A DNA stretch of 64,000 nt from positions 7,490,001 to 7,554,000 of the forward strand of contig NZ_AP023439.1 in assembly GCF_014701095.1 (NCBI RefSeq), given 5' to 3'. A program made the translations under genes and the position numbers. This DNA is from Streptomyces tuirus. GTDB lineage: Bacteria > Actinomycetota > Actinomycetes > Streptomycetales > Streptomycetaceae. Below the pieces are notes generated by a model. It was not told where the DNA came from and made no database searches. It saw only the letters and a list, made by a program, of their open reading frames with translations. This document shows positions 1 to 8,581 of the stretch, piece after piece (the stretch's first letter is position 1; each line of letters starts with the position of its first letter).

Positions 1-140
1 CATCAGCCCTCAGCGTCCGGCTTGCCTGGGTGCTCCGCTCGCCAGGTCATGAAGGTGCGCAGGCGTTCCAGCGGCCCACGACCGTGTCCCGGCCGGGGGA
101 CCCTGCCGGACGGGTTCCGCGCCTCTGACATCCTGGGCGC
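1..140. other. Left edge, no gene recognised
   Basis: No supportable gene is seen before the sigma factor. The open minus-strand frame across this stretch is the shadow of the plus-strand sigma factor gene. Confidence 0.5.
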
Positions 141-1043
141 ATGACGCCAGCGCTCGGTACCGCCGAGGAGTTCACCTCCCACCGCCCCCGCGTGTTCGGC
201 CTCGCTTACCGACTGCTTGGTTCCGCCGAAGACGCGGAGGACACCGTCCAGGAGGCGTACCTGCGCTGGCGCAGCGCCGAACGCGCGGCGATCGGACACC
301 CTGGCGCCTGGCTCGCCAAGGTCGTCACCAACCTCTGCCTCAACCGACTCACCTCGGCCCGTGTGCAGCGCGAGCGGTATGTGGGGTCGTGGCTGCCGGA
401 GCCCGTGTTCACCGAGGACGGGACGCTCGGCCCGATGGAGTCCGCGGAGCAGCGCGACGCCGTGTCGACAGCCCTGCTCATGCTGCTGGAGCGACTGACC
501 CCGGCCGAGCGCGCGGTCTACGTCCTGCGTGAGGCGTTCGCCTACAGCCACCGGGACATCGCCGAAGTGCTCGATCTGAGTGAGGCCAACTGCCGCCAGC
601 TGTACCGCAGGGCGCTGCGGCACGTAGCGGCGGCGCGCACCCGCTTCGAGCCCACGGTCGGGCGGCAGCGCGCGCTCGTCGAGTCCTTCGTGGCGGCGGC
701 TCGTGAGGGAGACCTGGCCGGGCTGGAGCGCCTGCTCGCCGATGACGCCGTCTGGTGGAGCGACGGCGGCGGAAAGGTCAGCGCGGCCCTGCGTCCCATC
801 GTCGGCCGGGAAAAGGCCATGCGCTTCCTGGGCGGCGTGCAACGGTTCGCGAGCGGCTGGGCCCTCACCGTTGCCGAGGTCAACGGCGCGTCGGCGTTGG
901 TGGCGCACGCGGCGCGGCGGGTCGTGGCCGTCGCGTCCTTCGAACTGCGCGACAGCGGCATCGCCCAGGTGCAGGTCGTCGTGAACCCGGACAAACTCGT
1001 GTTCGCGGGCCGGCAGTTCGCCGCGATGTCTCCTGGGGCGTGA
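141..1043 (+). CDS. sigJ: ECF41-type RNA polymerase sigma factor with SnoaL-like C-terminal domain
   Basis: This is a 300-aa extracytoplasmic-function sigma factor that would direct RNA polymerase to a small regulon. Region 2 lies at about residues 10-75, with FGLAYRLLGSAEDAEDTVQE. Region 4 lies at about 110-165, where SHRDIAEVLDLSEANCRQL is the promoter-binding helix-turn-helix. Residues from about 175 to the end form a SnoaL/NTF2-like domain. The linker motif WLPEP and the terminal NPDKL are hallmarks of the ECF41 group, in which the C-terminal domain controls activity in place of a separate anti-sigma factor. The gene lies 115 bp upstream of an NAD(P)-binding protein, the class usually co-located with and controlled by ECF41 factors. 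The symbol follows common naming and is not proven orthology. Confidence 0.93.
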   Translation: MTPALGTAEEFTSHRPRVFGLAYRLLGSAEDAEDTVQEAYLRWRSAERAAIGHPGAWLAKVVTNLCLNRLTSARVQRERYVGSWLPEPVFTEDGTLGPMESAEQRDAVSTALLMLLERLTPAERAVYVLREAFAYSHRDIAEVLDLSEANCRQLYRRALRHVAAARTRFEPTVGRQRALVESFVAAAREGDLAGLERLLADDAVWWSDGGGKVSAALRPIVGREKAMRFLGGVQRFASGWALTVAEVNGASALVAHAARRVVAVASFELRDSGIAQVQVVVNPDKLVFAGRQFAAMSPGA

Positions 1044-1158
1044 CCCGCAGGGGTGGGATCAGCGGGGAGCTGTCACATCTGCGGGCGGTCGTCGGTTCTC
1101 AGTTGATGACGTGCGCTCCACCGGGGAGCGCACGCCCATCGAAGGGACAGCAACTGCG

Positions 1159-1905
1159 ATGACCACGATCCTGGTGACTGGCGGCACCGGAACGCTCGGC
1201 AGGCTCCTCACCGAGCGGCTGCGCGCGGACGGGCACGAGGTGCGAGTGCTGAGCCGGCACTCGCAGCCGTACGCCGTGGACCTTCGTGAGGGCACAGGCT
1301 TGACCGCGGCTGTCGCGGGCGTGGACACGATCGTGCACTGTGCGACGTCGCCGCGCGGCGGTGACGAGCTGGCGGCCCGCAATCTGATCGAGGCGGCCCG
1401 CCAGGCCGGGGTGCCGCATCTGGTGTACATCTCGATCGTCGGCGTCGACCGGGTGCCGTTCGGCTACTACCGAACCAAGCTCGCCGTCGAGCGGATGATC
1501 GAGGAGTCGGGGCTCGGGTGGAGCGTGCTACGGACGACGCAGTTCCACGACCTGGTACTGCGGGTCCTGCACGGCTCGGCGAAGCTGCCGGTCATGCTGC
1601 TCCCGGCGGGAGTCTCCGACCAGCCGATCGAGGCGGCGGAGGTCGCTGTCCGGCTGGCCGAGCTCGCCACCGGGGAGCCCACGGGGCGGGTGCCGGACAT
1701 GGGCGGCCCAGAGGTCCGTACGTTTCCGGAGCTGGCTCAGGCCTATCTGCGCGCGAGCGGACGGCGCCGCCCCCTGCTGAACGTGCGCCTGGCCGGCACG
1801 ACCTACCAGAGGTTCCGCGCGGGCGGGCATCTGGCGCCGAAGCGGGCCGTGGGCAAGGTCACCTTCGAGCAGTTCCTGGCGAGCCGTTTTCCTGAGCAGG
1901 ACTGA
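1159..1905 (+). CDS. NAD(P)-binding atypical SDR / NmrA-like oxidoreductase (ECF41 partner)
   Basis: This 248-aa Rossmann-fold protein begins MTTILVTGGTGTLGR, a TGxxGxxG dinucleotide-binding loop. Later it shows VYISIVGVDRVPFGYYRTK, where the YxxxK active-site pair of extended or atypical short-chain dehydrogenases is visible. An in-frame GTG 48 bp upstream is less likely, because the chosen ATG is preceded by GAAGGGA and starts exactly at the conserved strand. It is the nearest gene downstream of the ECF41 sigma factor. ECF41 factors characteristically sit beside COE proteins (carboxymuconolactone decarboxylases, oxidoreductases, epimerases), so this is probably the sigma factor's main target gene. 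The substrate cannot be inferred. Confidence 0.88.
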   Translation: MTTILVTGGTGTLGRLLTERLRADGHEVRVLSRHSQPYAVDLREGTGLTAAVAGVDTIVHCATSPRGGDELAARNLIEAARQAGVPHLVYISIVGVDRVPFGYYRTKLAVERMIEESGLGWSVLRTTQFHDLVLRVLHGSAKLPVMLLPAGVSDQPIEAAEVAVRLAELATGEPTGRVPDMGGPEVRTFPELAQAYLRASGRRRPLLNVRLAGTTYQRFRAGGHLAPKRAVGKVTFEQFLASRFPEQD

Positions 1906-2349
1906 CGCCTGGACCGGGGGTCTGGTGGCACGTCGGGCTTCCGCTACTTGGTGGTCTGCCTGCCTCGAGATCGACTGAGGGCATGATCGTCCGGTTCGTC
2001 CGGCCGGTTCATCCCCCTCCCCGGGGACGTCCGCCCGGGGCGTAGCGGCGGAAGCGGGTGTAAACCGTCTGCCATGGCCAGGGCGTCGACCTGGCCAAGC
2101 TCGCCGCCGCCTGGCTGCCGAGCCTCCCGGGCGGTCCAGCTCTTCGTTCTGGGCCGGATGGTGGCGTGTTTTGGGTGGCGGCTTCTGCCAGGCCGTTATA
2201 GCGTTGTGATCAGCAGTCGTGGTTCCGAAGTTCCGTTCGCCCGTGATCGCCATCACGGGCGTTCTTGCTGTTCAGCGCCTCTCCGGACCAGGGCGATCAC
2301 CTCCCGGTCGCGCACGGTGCGTGCCCGGTTTCCCTCAAAGGAGACAGTC
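1906..2349. other. Intergenic region and long csp leader
   Basis: No convincing gene lies in these 444 bp. The 3' part is the probable untranslated leader of the cold-shock gene. It contains a perfect 10-bp hairpin at 2238-2261 and ends with the ribosome-binding site AAAGGAGA. Confidence 0.5.
2238..2261. promoter_or_regulatory. Perfect hairpin in the csp upstream region
   Basis: CGCCCGTGAT pairs perfectly with ATCACGGGCG around a CGCC loop, about 90 nt before the cold-shock start codon. It could be a structured mRNA leader element, as is known for csp genes, or a terminator for upstream transcription. There is no T-run, so a terminator is less favoured. Confidence 0.45.
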
Positions 2350-2553
2350 ATGGCCAAGGGCACAGTGAAGTGGTTCAACAGCGAGAAGGGCTTCGGCTTC
2401 ATCGAGCAGGAGGGCGGCGGCCCCGACGTCTTCGCCCACTACTCCAACATCGCCAGCCAGGGCTACCGCGAGCTGCAGGAGGGCCAGAAGGTCGAGTTCG
2501 ACGTCACGCAGGGCCAGAAGGGCCCACAGGCGGAGAACATCCGCCCCGCCTGA
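2350..2553 (+). CDS. Cold-shock protein, CspA family
   Basis: This 67-aa single OB-fold RNA chaperone begins MAKGTVKWFNSEKGFGFIEQ and carries both RNA-binding motifs, KGFGFI and VFAHYSNI (usual form VFVHFS). It would bind single-stranded RNA and DNA in the cytoplasm and melt secondary structure. The length is exactly that of Streptomyces CspA/ScoF-type proteins. The start is chosen at the ATG 5 nt after AAAGGAGA, although the frame is open for 92 codons upstream. A strong intrinsic terminator follows 11 bp after the stop, so it is probably monocistronic. Confidence 0.97.
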   Translation: MAKGTVKWFNSEKGFGFIEQEGGGPDVFAHYSNIASQGYRELQEGQKVEFDVTQGQKGPQAENIRPA

Positions 2554-2564
2554 TCGCGCGCCTC

Positions 2565-2608
2565 GGTAAGGGCCCGACGTCCCGGCTTCGGGAGGCCGGG
2601 CCCTTACC
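2565..2608 (+). terminator. Intrinsic terminator of the csp gene
   Basis: GGTAAGGGCCCG pairs with CGGGCCCTTACC, and an inner CCCGGC/GCCGGG-rich stem extends the hairpin. It starts 11 bp after the csp stop codon. Confidence 0.85.
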
Positions 2609-2802
2609 GTCTGCCGATCCCGCCTGCATCGCCGGGAACATTGCCGCTCTGCCGCGGACCTGGCCCACCGCGACCTGACGCTCGCAGGCCAGCCTGGCGT
2701 CGGGGTCCGGTGACGGCCCGCCTTGTGCGACGGAGCAGGTATCCGGCCGACGTATTCATGGGTCCAGTGTGGCTGTCGGGGTTCTTCATCGCATCAAGTA
2801 CC

Positions 2803-2835
2803 GGGCGGTACGGCCCGTTCGGTGCCGTACCGCCC
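2803..2835 (-). terminator. Terminator of the benzoylformate operon
   Basis: GGGCGGTACGGC pairs perfectly with GCCGTACCGCCC around a 9-nt loop. It lies 12 bp beyond the stop codon of the minus-strand transporter gene. Confidence 0.8.
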
Positions 2836-2847
2836 TTCCGCATTGGG

Positions 2848-4131
2848 TCAGACGGCCGGTTCGGCGGCCGGCGCGGCCCCAGTTGCCTCCGCCTGTGCCG
2901 CGGCGGCCCGGCCAGGCAGGGTGAGCACGGCCAGGAATCCGGCGACCGCCACGGCGGCGAAGAAGTAGAAGCCCCACGGGTGGCCGATGCCCGCCGCCAC
3001 GAGGGCACCGGTGATCGAGGGGCCGACGATGGAGCCGATACGACCGATGCCCGAGGCCGAGCCGAGGGCGGTGCCGCGGACCGAGGCCGGATAGAAGTGC
3101 GTCACGTACGCGTAGACCAGCACCTGGGCGGAGAAGACGAACACGCCGGTGAGGAAGACGACGGTGTTGAGGAGCAGGTCGCTGTGCATCCTGATGCTGA
3201 GGCAGGCCAGCAGGGCCACCGACAGCGCGAACCAGCCGAGCGTGGTGGACTTGATGCCCCGTCGGTCGGCCACGAAGCCGCCCAGCACCAGGCCGGCGAT
3301 CCCGCCGGCGTTGAGGATGAGCAGTTGGGTGACCGCCGTGGGGATGGGGTAGCCGGCGTCGTTCATGAGCTTGGGCAGCCAGGTGTTGAGGCCGTAGACC
3401 AGGAGCAGGCCCATGAAGGATGCGACCCAGATGCCGATGCCGGCGCGGAGGTAGGCCGGCTTGAGGAGTTCGCCGAACGCGACGCGTTGGGAGGCGGGCG
3501 CTTCCTTGGCGCGGACGAACGCCTCCGACTCCGGCAGGCGGAACCACTGGATGACCGCGACGACGAGTCCGGCGATGCCGAGGACGTAGAAGAGGACCTG
3601 CCAGTTGTCGGTGACCTGCAGGGCCAGCAGGGACGTGATCACGGCACCGGTGTGGTAGCCGGTCATGGTCAGCGTGCTGGCGCGCGCCCGGCGTGCGGCG
3701 GGCATGTTCTCGGCCATCATGGTCAGCGACGCCGGCATGCAGGCGCCGAGACCGATACTGGCGATGAGCCTGAGCGCGGCGAACATCCCGACGGAGGTGG
3801 CCAGGGGCAGCAGGAGGGTGAAGACGGAGAACTCCACCACCGAGCCGATGAGCAGCAGGCGTCGTCCGAATCGGTCGGCGAGCGGGCCGACCATGACGGC
3901 GCCGATGGCGACGCCTACGAGCGAAAGCGTTGCGACCGTGGTGGCGTCCGCGGCCGTCATGCCCAGGTGATGGGTCTTGAGCAGGGTGGGGATGATGGCG
4001 CCGAGGACGACGAGGTCGTACCCCTCGAGCATGACGGTGATCCAGCACAGGACCACGGTCCAGACCTTGCGGTCGGACATGCCTGGTCTCGAGGCGGCGC
4101 CGGTGGTGTTCGGTGAGGTGGTGGGTGCCAT
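2848..4131 (-). CDS. MFS aromatic acid:H+ symporter (AAHS family)
   Basis: This 427-aa inner-membrane transporter has about 12 hydrophobic segments. The first carries the AAHS-type signature around EGYDLVVLGAIIPTLL, with the conserved Asp in helix 1. The loop 2-3 motif GPLADRFGRRLLL is the MFS motif. Characterised family members import benzoate, 4-hydroxybenzoate and related acids by proton symport. It is the last gene of an operon with benzaldehyde dehydrogenase and benzoylformate decarboxylase, so its cargo is probably benzoylformate, mandelate or benzoate. The ATG is preceded by AGAGGGAA. The C-terminus is Ala/Glu-rich, and a terminator follows immediately. Confidence 0.92.
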   Translation of the reverse strand: MAPTTSPNTTGAASRPGMSDRKVWTVVLCWITVMLEGYDLVVLGAIIPTLLKTHHLGMTAADATTVATLSLVGVAIGAVMVGPLADRFGRRLLLIGSVVEFSVFTLLLPLATSVGMFAALRLIASIGLGACMPASLTMMAENMPAARRARASTLTMTGYHTGAVITSLLALQVTDNWQVLFYVLGIAGLVVAVIQWFRLPESEAFVRAKEAPASQRVAFGELLKPAYLRAGIGIWVASFMGLLLVYGLNTWLPKLMNDAGYPIPTAVTQLLILNAGGIAGLVLGGFVADRRGIKSTTLGWFALSVALLACLSIRMHSDLLLNTVVFLTGVFVFSAQVLVYAYVTHFYPASVRGTALGSASGIGRIGSIVGPSITGALVAAGIGHPWGFYFFAAVAVAGFLAVLTLPGRAAAAQAEATGAAPAAEPAV

Positions 4132-4191
4132 GGCTGCGTTCCCTCTGTAGCGGCTACGGGGACGGGACGGGGGCGGACGGGGGAGCGGGGA

Positions 4192-5646
4192 TCAGAACGG
4201 GTAGTCGGCGATGTCCGGGCGGACGGTGACCCACTGGGCCTCCGTGAACGCCTCGACGTTGGCGGCGGCTCCACCGAAGCGGGACCCGGTGCCGGAGGCC
4301 TTGACTCCGCCGAACGGGGCGTTGGGCTCGTCGTTGACGGTCTGCTCGTTGATGTGGACCTTGCCGGAGTCGATCTGGTCGGCGAGCTTCATCGCCGTAC
4401 CGACGTCGCCGAGGATGCCGACGGACAGGCCGTACTCGCAGTCGTTGACGATCCGCGCGGCCTCCTCCAGCGTGGAGAAGCCGATGACGGGTGCGACGGG
4501 GCCGAAGATCTCCTCGCGCCACGCCCGCATCTCGGTGGTGAGGCCGGTCAGGACGGTGGCCGGGTAGCCTGTGCCGTCGATCTCGCCGCCCGCGGCCAGC
4601 GTCGCGCCCGCCGCGACGCTGTCGGTGACGATGCTGTGCACCCGCTCCAGCTGCCGCCGGTCGATGATCGGGCCGAGCGCCACGTCCTCGCGGGCGGGGT
4701 CCCCGACGGTCAGCCCCCGGGCCTTCGAGGCCAGCGCGGCGCTGTACTCGCCGAGCAGCGACTCGTGCACGATGTGGCGACCGGTGGTCATGCAGATCTG
4801 CCCCTGATGCAGATACGAGCCGAACGCCCCGGCGGATGCCGCCTTCTGCACGTCCGCGCCCGGCAGCACCACCAGCGCGTTGTTCCCGCCGAGTTCGAGG
4901 TGGGCGCGCTTGAGCAGACGGCCCGCCTGCTCACCGATCGCACGGCCGACCGGAGTGGAGCCGGTGAAGGAGATGACCCGTACCTCGGCTGCTTCGACGA
5001 CCGCCTGGCCGACCGCGCTTTCGCCCGGCAGCAGGTGCAGCAGTCCGGAGGGCAACCCGGCCTCCTCGAAGATGCGGGCGATGACCACGCCACCGCTCAC
5101 CGCCGTACGCGGATCGGGCTTCAGCAGGACCGCGTTGCCGAGCGCCAGCGCGGGTGCCGCCGAACGCAGGCCGAGGATGAGCGGGAAGTTGAACGGCGCG
5201 ATCACGCTCACGACGCCGGCGGGGCGGCGCCGGGCGAACGACCAGCGGGCCTCCTCGGACGTCAGTACTTCTCCCTGAGGGTGCGTGGGCAGTGCCGCGC
5301 ACTCGAACGACTCGCCGATCGCCAGTTGCACCTCGAACGCCGCCTTGGCCCGAACCGAGCCCGCCTCGCGTATCAGCCAGTCCTCGATTTCGGCGGCGTA
5401 CTCGGTGAACAGCTCGCCCGCGCGGCGCAGTACGGCCGCCCGCTGCTGCGGGGGCGTGGCAGCCCAGGACCGCTGCGCCTCGGCGGCCCGGGTGGCGGCG
5501 CGGCGCACGTCCTCGGGCGTTGCCAGGCCAACGGTGCCGAGCTGCGCGCCGGTCGCCGGCTCGGTGACCAGGTGCTCGCGGGTGGCGTCCTGCCAGCCGT
5601 CGCTGAGGAACTTCTTGCTCCAGACGTCGCTGTCCAGGAGTGTCAT
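4192..5646 (-). CDS. Benzaldehyde dehydrogenase (NAD(P)+)
   Basis: This 484-aa aldehyde dehydrogenase would oxidise benzaldehyde to benzoate. NAD-binding motifs are visible: APFNFPLILGLRSAAPALA and FTGSTPVGRAIGE. The general-base region is HLELGGNNALVVL, and the catalytic cysteine sits in QGQICMTTGR. The late motif EEIFGPVAPV is the usual ALDH signature. Closest resemblance is to the XylC/MdlD-type benzaldehyde dehydrogenases rather than betaine aldehyde dehydrogenases. It lies between the decarboxylase that makes benzaldehyde and an aromatic acid transporter, which makes the pathway assignment strong even though substrate specificity is not proven. Confidence 0.92.
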   Translation of the reverse strand: MTLLDSDVWSKKFLSDGWQDATREHLVTEPATGAQLGTVGLATPEDVRRAATRAAEAQRSWAATPPQQRAAVLRRAGELFTEYAAEIEDWLIREAGSVRAKAAFEVQLAIGESFECAALPTHPQGEVLTSEEARWSFARRRPAGVVSVIAPFNFPLILGLRSAAPALALGNAVLLKPDPRTAVSGGVVIARIFEEAGLPSGLLHLLPGESAVGQAVVEAAEVRVISFTGSTPVGRAIGEQAGRLLKRAHLELGGNNALVVLPGADVQKAASAGAFGSYLHQGQICMTTGRHIVHESLLGEYSAALASKARGLTVGDPAREDVALGPIIDRRQLERVHSIVTDSVAAGATLAAGGEIDGTGYPATVLTGLTTEMRAWREEIFGPVAPVIGFSTLEEAARIVNDCEYGLSVGILGDVGTAMKLADQIDSGKVHINEQTVNDEPNAPFGGVKASGTGSRFGGAAANVEAFTEAQWVTVRPDIADYPF

Positions 5647-5712
5647 GGGTCTTCCTTCCGATACCCGAGGGGGATGACTTCTGCGAGGCGTGTTCGTGGG
5701 TGGGCGTCGTGG

Positions 5713-7293
5713 CTACGACGGTGTCGTGAGCGCGGTGTCCACCTGGACGAGCCGGGGTCCGTCCGGGCGCCCGGACAGCACCGCCCGTAGCTCGTCCACG
5801 CTCTCGACGTGCTGGGCGGACACGCCGTAGCCCTCCGCGATGCGGGTGAAGTCCAGGCCCGGGATGTCCAGGCCCGGTGCGTCCGGGACACCCAGCAGGC
5901 CGCTGAACCAGCGCAGCGCGCCGTAGGTTCCGTTGCGCAGCAGCACCACGGTCACGGGCAGGCGGTGCTGGGCGGCCGTCCACAGGGCGGTGATGCCGTA
6001 GTTGGCCGAGCCGTCCCCGATCACGCCGACGACCGGCCGGTCGGGCTGGGCCATGGCGACCCCGACGGCGCCGGGCAGGCCGAAGCCGAGTCCGCCCGCT
6101 GCCGGGAAGTAGTAGGAGCCGGGCCGCCGCAGGTCCATCTGGCGCCACCACGAGGAGTTCGTCGAGGTCGACTCCACCACGTACGCCGTGTCGTCGGGCA
6201 GTTCGTCCCGGAGGGAGGCGAAAACCTCCTCGGGATGCAGCCGCGTCCCCTGCCCGGTGGCCGGCGCGGGGGCGGGCCGGTAGTCACCCGGCGGCTCCGT
6301 CGCCGCGTCGAGCACCTTGAGCAGCAGCTCGATGACGGCGGCCGGTTCGGCGACCAGAGCCTCGCCCATCGGCGCGCGGGCGGCGGCGGAGGCGTCCTCC
6401 GTGACCTGGATCAACCGGGTGCCCTCGGGCAGATACCGGCCGGGCAGGTACTCGTGATAGCGGAAGACCGGTGCCCCGAGCACCAGCACGAGGTCATGAC
6501 CCTCGAAAGCCTGGCAGACGGGTTCGATCCCCGCCGGCAGCACCCCGCGGAACTGCGGGTGGCGGTTGGGGAAGGGCAGCCGGAACAGCGACGGTGCCGC
6601 CCACACCGGAGCGCCGAGCCGCTCCGCCAGCCGCACCGCGTCGTCGAAGAGACCGGCGGAGTCGATGTCACCGCCCAGCACCAGCGCGGGCCTGCGCGCG
6701 GCGCTCACCGCATCGGCCAGCCGGCGCCCCTGCTCCGTGCCGGGCACTCCCGCGCGGTGCACCTGCCGGTCCAGCACGGCCGACGCGTTCTCGCCCGCGT
6801 CCACCGCCCAGTCGTCATAGGGGACGGAGAGGTAGGTGGGCCGGCGCTGCAACCGTGCCTCGAAGACGGCCTGGGCGAGGGCCCGTGGCACGTCCTGGGC
6901 ACACGCCGGTTCGGCGGCCCAGCCGACGAGCGGCTTCATCAGCGACGGGGCGTCGATGTTGGCGAGGTTGGCCTCCGGTCCGATGGCCGGCCGCACCTGC
7001 TGGCCGGCCACGACGACCAGCGGAGTGCGCGAGGCCACGGCGTTGGTGAGCGCGCCCATCGCGTTGCCGGAGCCGGACGCGGCATGCAGGTTGACGAGCA
7101 CCGGACGTCCCGTGGCCTGCGCATAGCCGTCCGCCATGCCCACCACGGCACCCTCGTGCAGCCCCAGGACATACCGGAAGCCCTCCGGCAGATCGGCGAG
7201 GAAGGGCAGCTCGTTGGAGCCGGGATTGCCGAAGACGGTGGTGAGCTCCTGGCGTTGGAGGAACTCATGACAGACACGGCGCACGGATGGCAC
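5713..7293 (-). CDS. mdlC: Benzoylformate decarboxylase (thiamine diphosphate)
   Basis: This 526-aa ThDP enzyme, close to the usual family length of about 528, would convert benzoylformate to benzaldehyde and CO2. The N-terminal FGNPGSNELPFL carries the cofactor-activating glutamate. LHEGAVVGMADGYAQ carries the active-site histidine. The ThDP/Mg motif runs from GDGSANYGITALWTAAQ into a later LLRNGTYG. The start is GTG, with AAAGGAACG just upstream. It is the first gene of the minus-strand operon and is divergent from a LysR regulator. No mandelate dehydrogenase is present in the window, so the pathway entry point may be benzoylformate itself or an unlinked gene. Confidence 0.93.
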   Translation of the reverse strand: MPSVRRVCHEFLQRQELTTVFGNPGSNELPFLADLPEGFRYVLGLHEGAVVGMADGYAQATGRPVLVNLHAASGSGNAMGALTNAVASRTPLVVVAGQQVRPAIGPEANLANIDAPSLMKPLVGWAAEPACAQDVPRALAQAVFEARLQRRPTYLSVPYDDWAVDAGENASAVLDRQVHRAGVPGTEQGRRLADAVSAARRPALVLGGDIDSAGLFDDAVRLAERLGAPVWAAPSLFRLPFPNRHPQFRGVLPAGIEPVCQAFEGHDLVLVLGAPVFRYHEYLPGRYLPEGTRLIQVTEDASAAARAPMGEALVAEPAAVIELLLKVLDAATEPPGDYRPAPAPATGQGTRLHPEEVFASLRDELPDDTAYVVESTSTNSSWWRQMDLRRPGSYYFPAAGGLGFGLPGAVGVAMAQPDRPVVGVIGDGSANYGITALWTAAQHRLPVTVVLLRNGTYGALRWFSGLLGVPDAPGLDIPGLDFTRIAEGYGVSAQHVESVDELRAVLSGRPDGPRLVQVDTALTTPS

Positions 7294-7398
7294 AGACGTT
7301 CCTTTCGCAGCGGCGTCGCAGTGACGCAGGCCACGCTAGGCATCGCACGACATTCGGACCAATAGATGTTGGCGGGCTGCGATATAGACTCGCTCGAT
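7294..7398. promoter_or_regulatory. Divergent promoter region mdlC / lysR with dyads
   Basis: This 105-bp intergenic region must hold both promoters. An ATCGCA (7342-7347) / TGCGAT (7378-7383) inverted repeat overlaps an ACAT-N12-ATGT dyad (7350-7369). Both resemble LysR-type operators, though neither fits T-N11-A perfectly. The operator role is inferred from position. Confidence 0.45.
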
Positions 7399-8331
7399 AT
7401 GAGCAGCTTCGATCTCAACCTCGCCCGCGTCTTCGTGCTGCTCTACGAGACCGGCAGCGTCACGGCGACGGCCGAAACCCTCCATGTCACTCAGCCCACC
7501 GTGAGCTACAGCCTGGCCAAACTGCGCCGGCACTTCGACGACGAGCTCTTCCGGCGCACCGGCCGCGGCCTGACCCCGACCGCCGGCGCCCAGCGTCTCT
7601 ACGAGCCTTTGCAGCGGGCCCTGGCCGGTATGGACGCGGTGATCCGGCAGGACGACGACTTCGACCCGGCGACCATGTCAGGGCGTTTCACCGTCGCCCT
7701 CTCCGACCTGGGTCAGGTCACCCTGCTGCCCCGGCTGGCCGCGGCGGCCCGCGAGCGGGCTCCCCGTGTGTCGTTCACCGTCCGCCCGCTGGACGTGGAC
7801 GCCGCCGAGAGCCAGCTGCGCCGTGGTGAACTCGACGCCTTCGTCGCCACCCCGGTCCTCACGTCCCACCGCACCGTTCGCATCCCGCTCTTCCACGAGC
7901 GCTACGTCGGTATGGTCGCCTCCGACCACCCCCGCATTCGCGGCGCCTCCGTCACGCTGGCGGACCTCGCGGCCGAACACCACGCGACGGTGTACGGCCC
8001 CCACGGCCACGTCGTGCCCCGCTCGCTCCTCGCCACCCACGGCCTCCTGGAGCGCGTCGCCGTCGACGCCACGCGCTTCACGACGCTGCCCTACCTGCTG
8101 GAACACACCGACCTCATCGCGATCGTCCCCGAATACGTCGGCGAGGTGTTCACCGCCTCCCACCGCCTTCGCCTGGTGCAGCTCCCGTTCAACACGGAAC
8201 CGATCGAAGTGGCGCTCTACGCCCGGCATGAGGCCTCACGCAGTCCGTCCGAGCGGTGGCTGGTGCAGTTCATGGCCGATGTTCTGGGGGAGCTGGTCAG
8301 CCCCGCACAGCTGCCGCCGAGCGCGGGCTGA
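7399..8331 (+). CDS. LysR-family transcriptional regulator of the benzoylformate operon
   Basis: This 310-aa protein has an N-terminal winged helix-turn-helix at about residues 1-60, including GSVTATAETLHVTQPTVSYS. A periplasmic-binding-like effector domain follows at about 90-300. The start MSSFDLNLARVFVLL matches the conserved beginning of the family and is preferred over an in-frame ATG 33 bp upstream. It is transcribed divergently from the decarboxylase gene, the classic LysR arrangement. It therefore probably activates mdlC, the dehydrogenase and the transporter when an aromatic effector such as benzoylformate or mandelate binds. The effector is inferred. Confidence 0.9.
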   Translation: MSSFDLNLARVFVLLYETGSVTATAETLHVTQPTVSYSLAKLRRHFDDELFRRTGRGLTPTAGAQRLYEPLQRALAGMDAVIRQDDDFDPATMSGRFTVALSDLGQVTLLPRLAAAARERAPRVSFTVRPLDVDAAESQLRRGELDAFVATPVLTSHRTVRIPLFHERYVGMVASDHPRIRGASVTLADLAAEHHATVYGPHGHVVPRSLLATHGLLERVAVDATRFTTLPYLLEHTDLIAIVPEYVGEVFTASHRLRLVQLPFNTEPIEVALYARHEASRSPSERWLVQFMADVLGELVSPAQLPPSAG

Positions 8332-8414
8332 GCAGTCGGCCGCGCTGTCGTCATGAGCAAAACGCGCCGGTCGCGCCTTGCCGGGCAGCCCAGTCGGCGG
8401 CGGAACCGCCGGTG

Positions 8415-8459
8415 CTGACGGCCATCACCGGCGGCGGAACCGCCCGTGATGGCTGTCAG
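8415..8459. terminator. Bidirectional terminator between convergent genes
   Basis: A 20-bp stem with two mismatches (CTGACgGCCATCACcGGCGG against its partner ending GTGATGGCtGTCAG) with a short loop lies between the convergent LysR gene and the MEDS-domain gene. Confidence 0.7.
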
Positions 8460-8581
8460 CTGGACGGACAGGACATGATGAGACAGCAACGGAGCTCCTC
8501 GGGTGCAAGCTGTCCTGGTCGACTGCCTGTACCGACGAACTCCGTCGCTCTGTCAACTGGTTTGCGTGACCCGCCCGCCGC

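Noticed and set aside
2641..4116. Long plus-strand open frame opposite the transporter
   Set aside because: It is a GC-rich shadow of the minus-strand MFS gene. The sequence is low-complexity (GDG, EDE, HGR runs) and has no domain.
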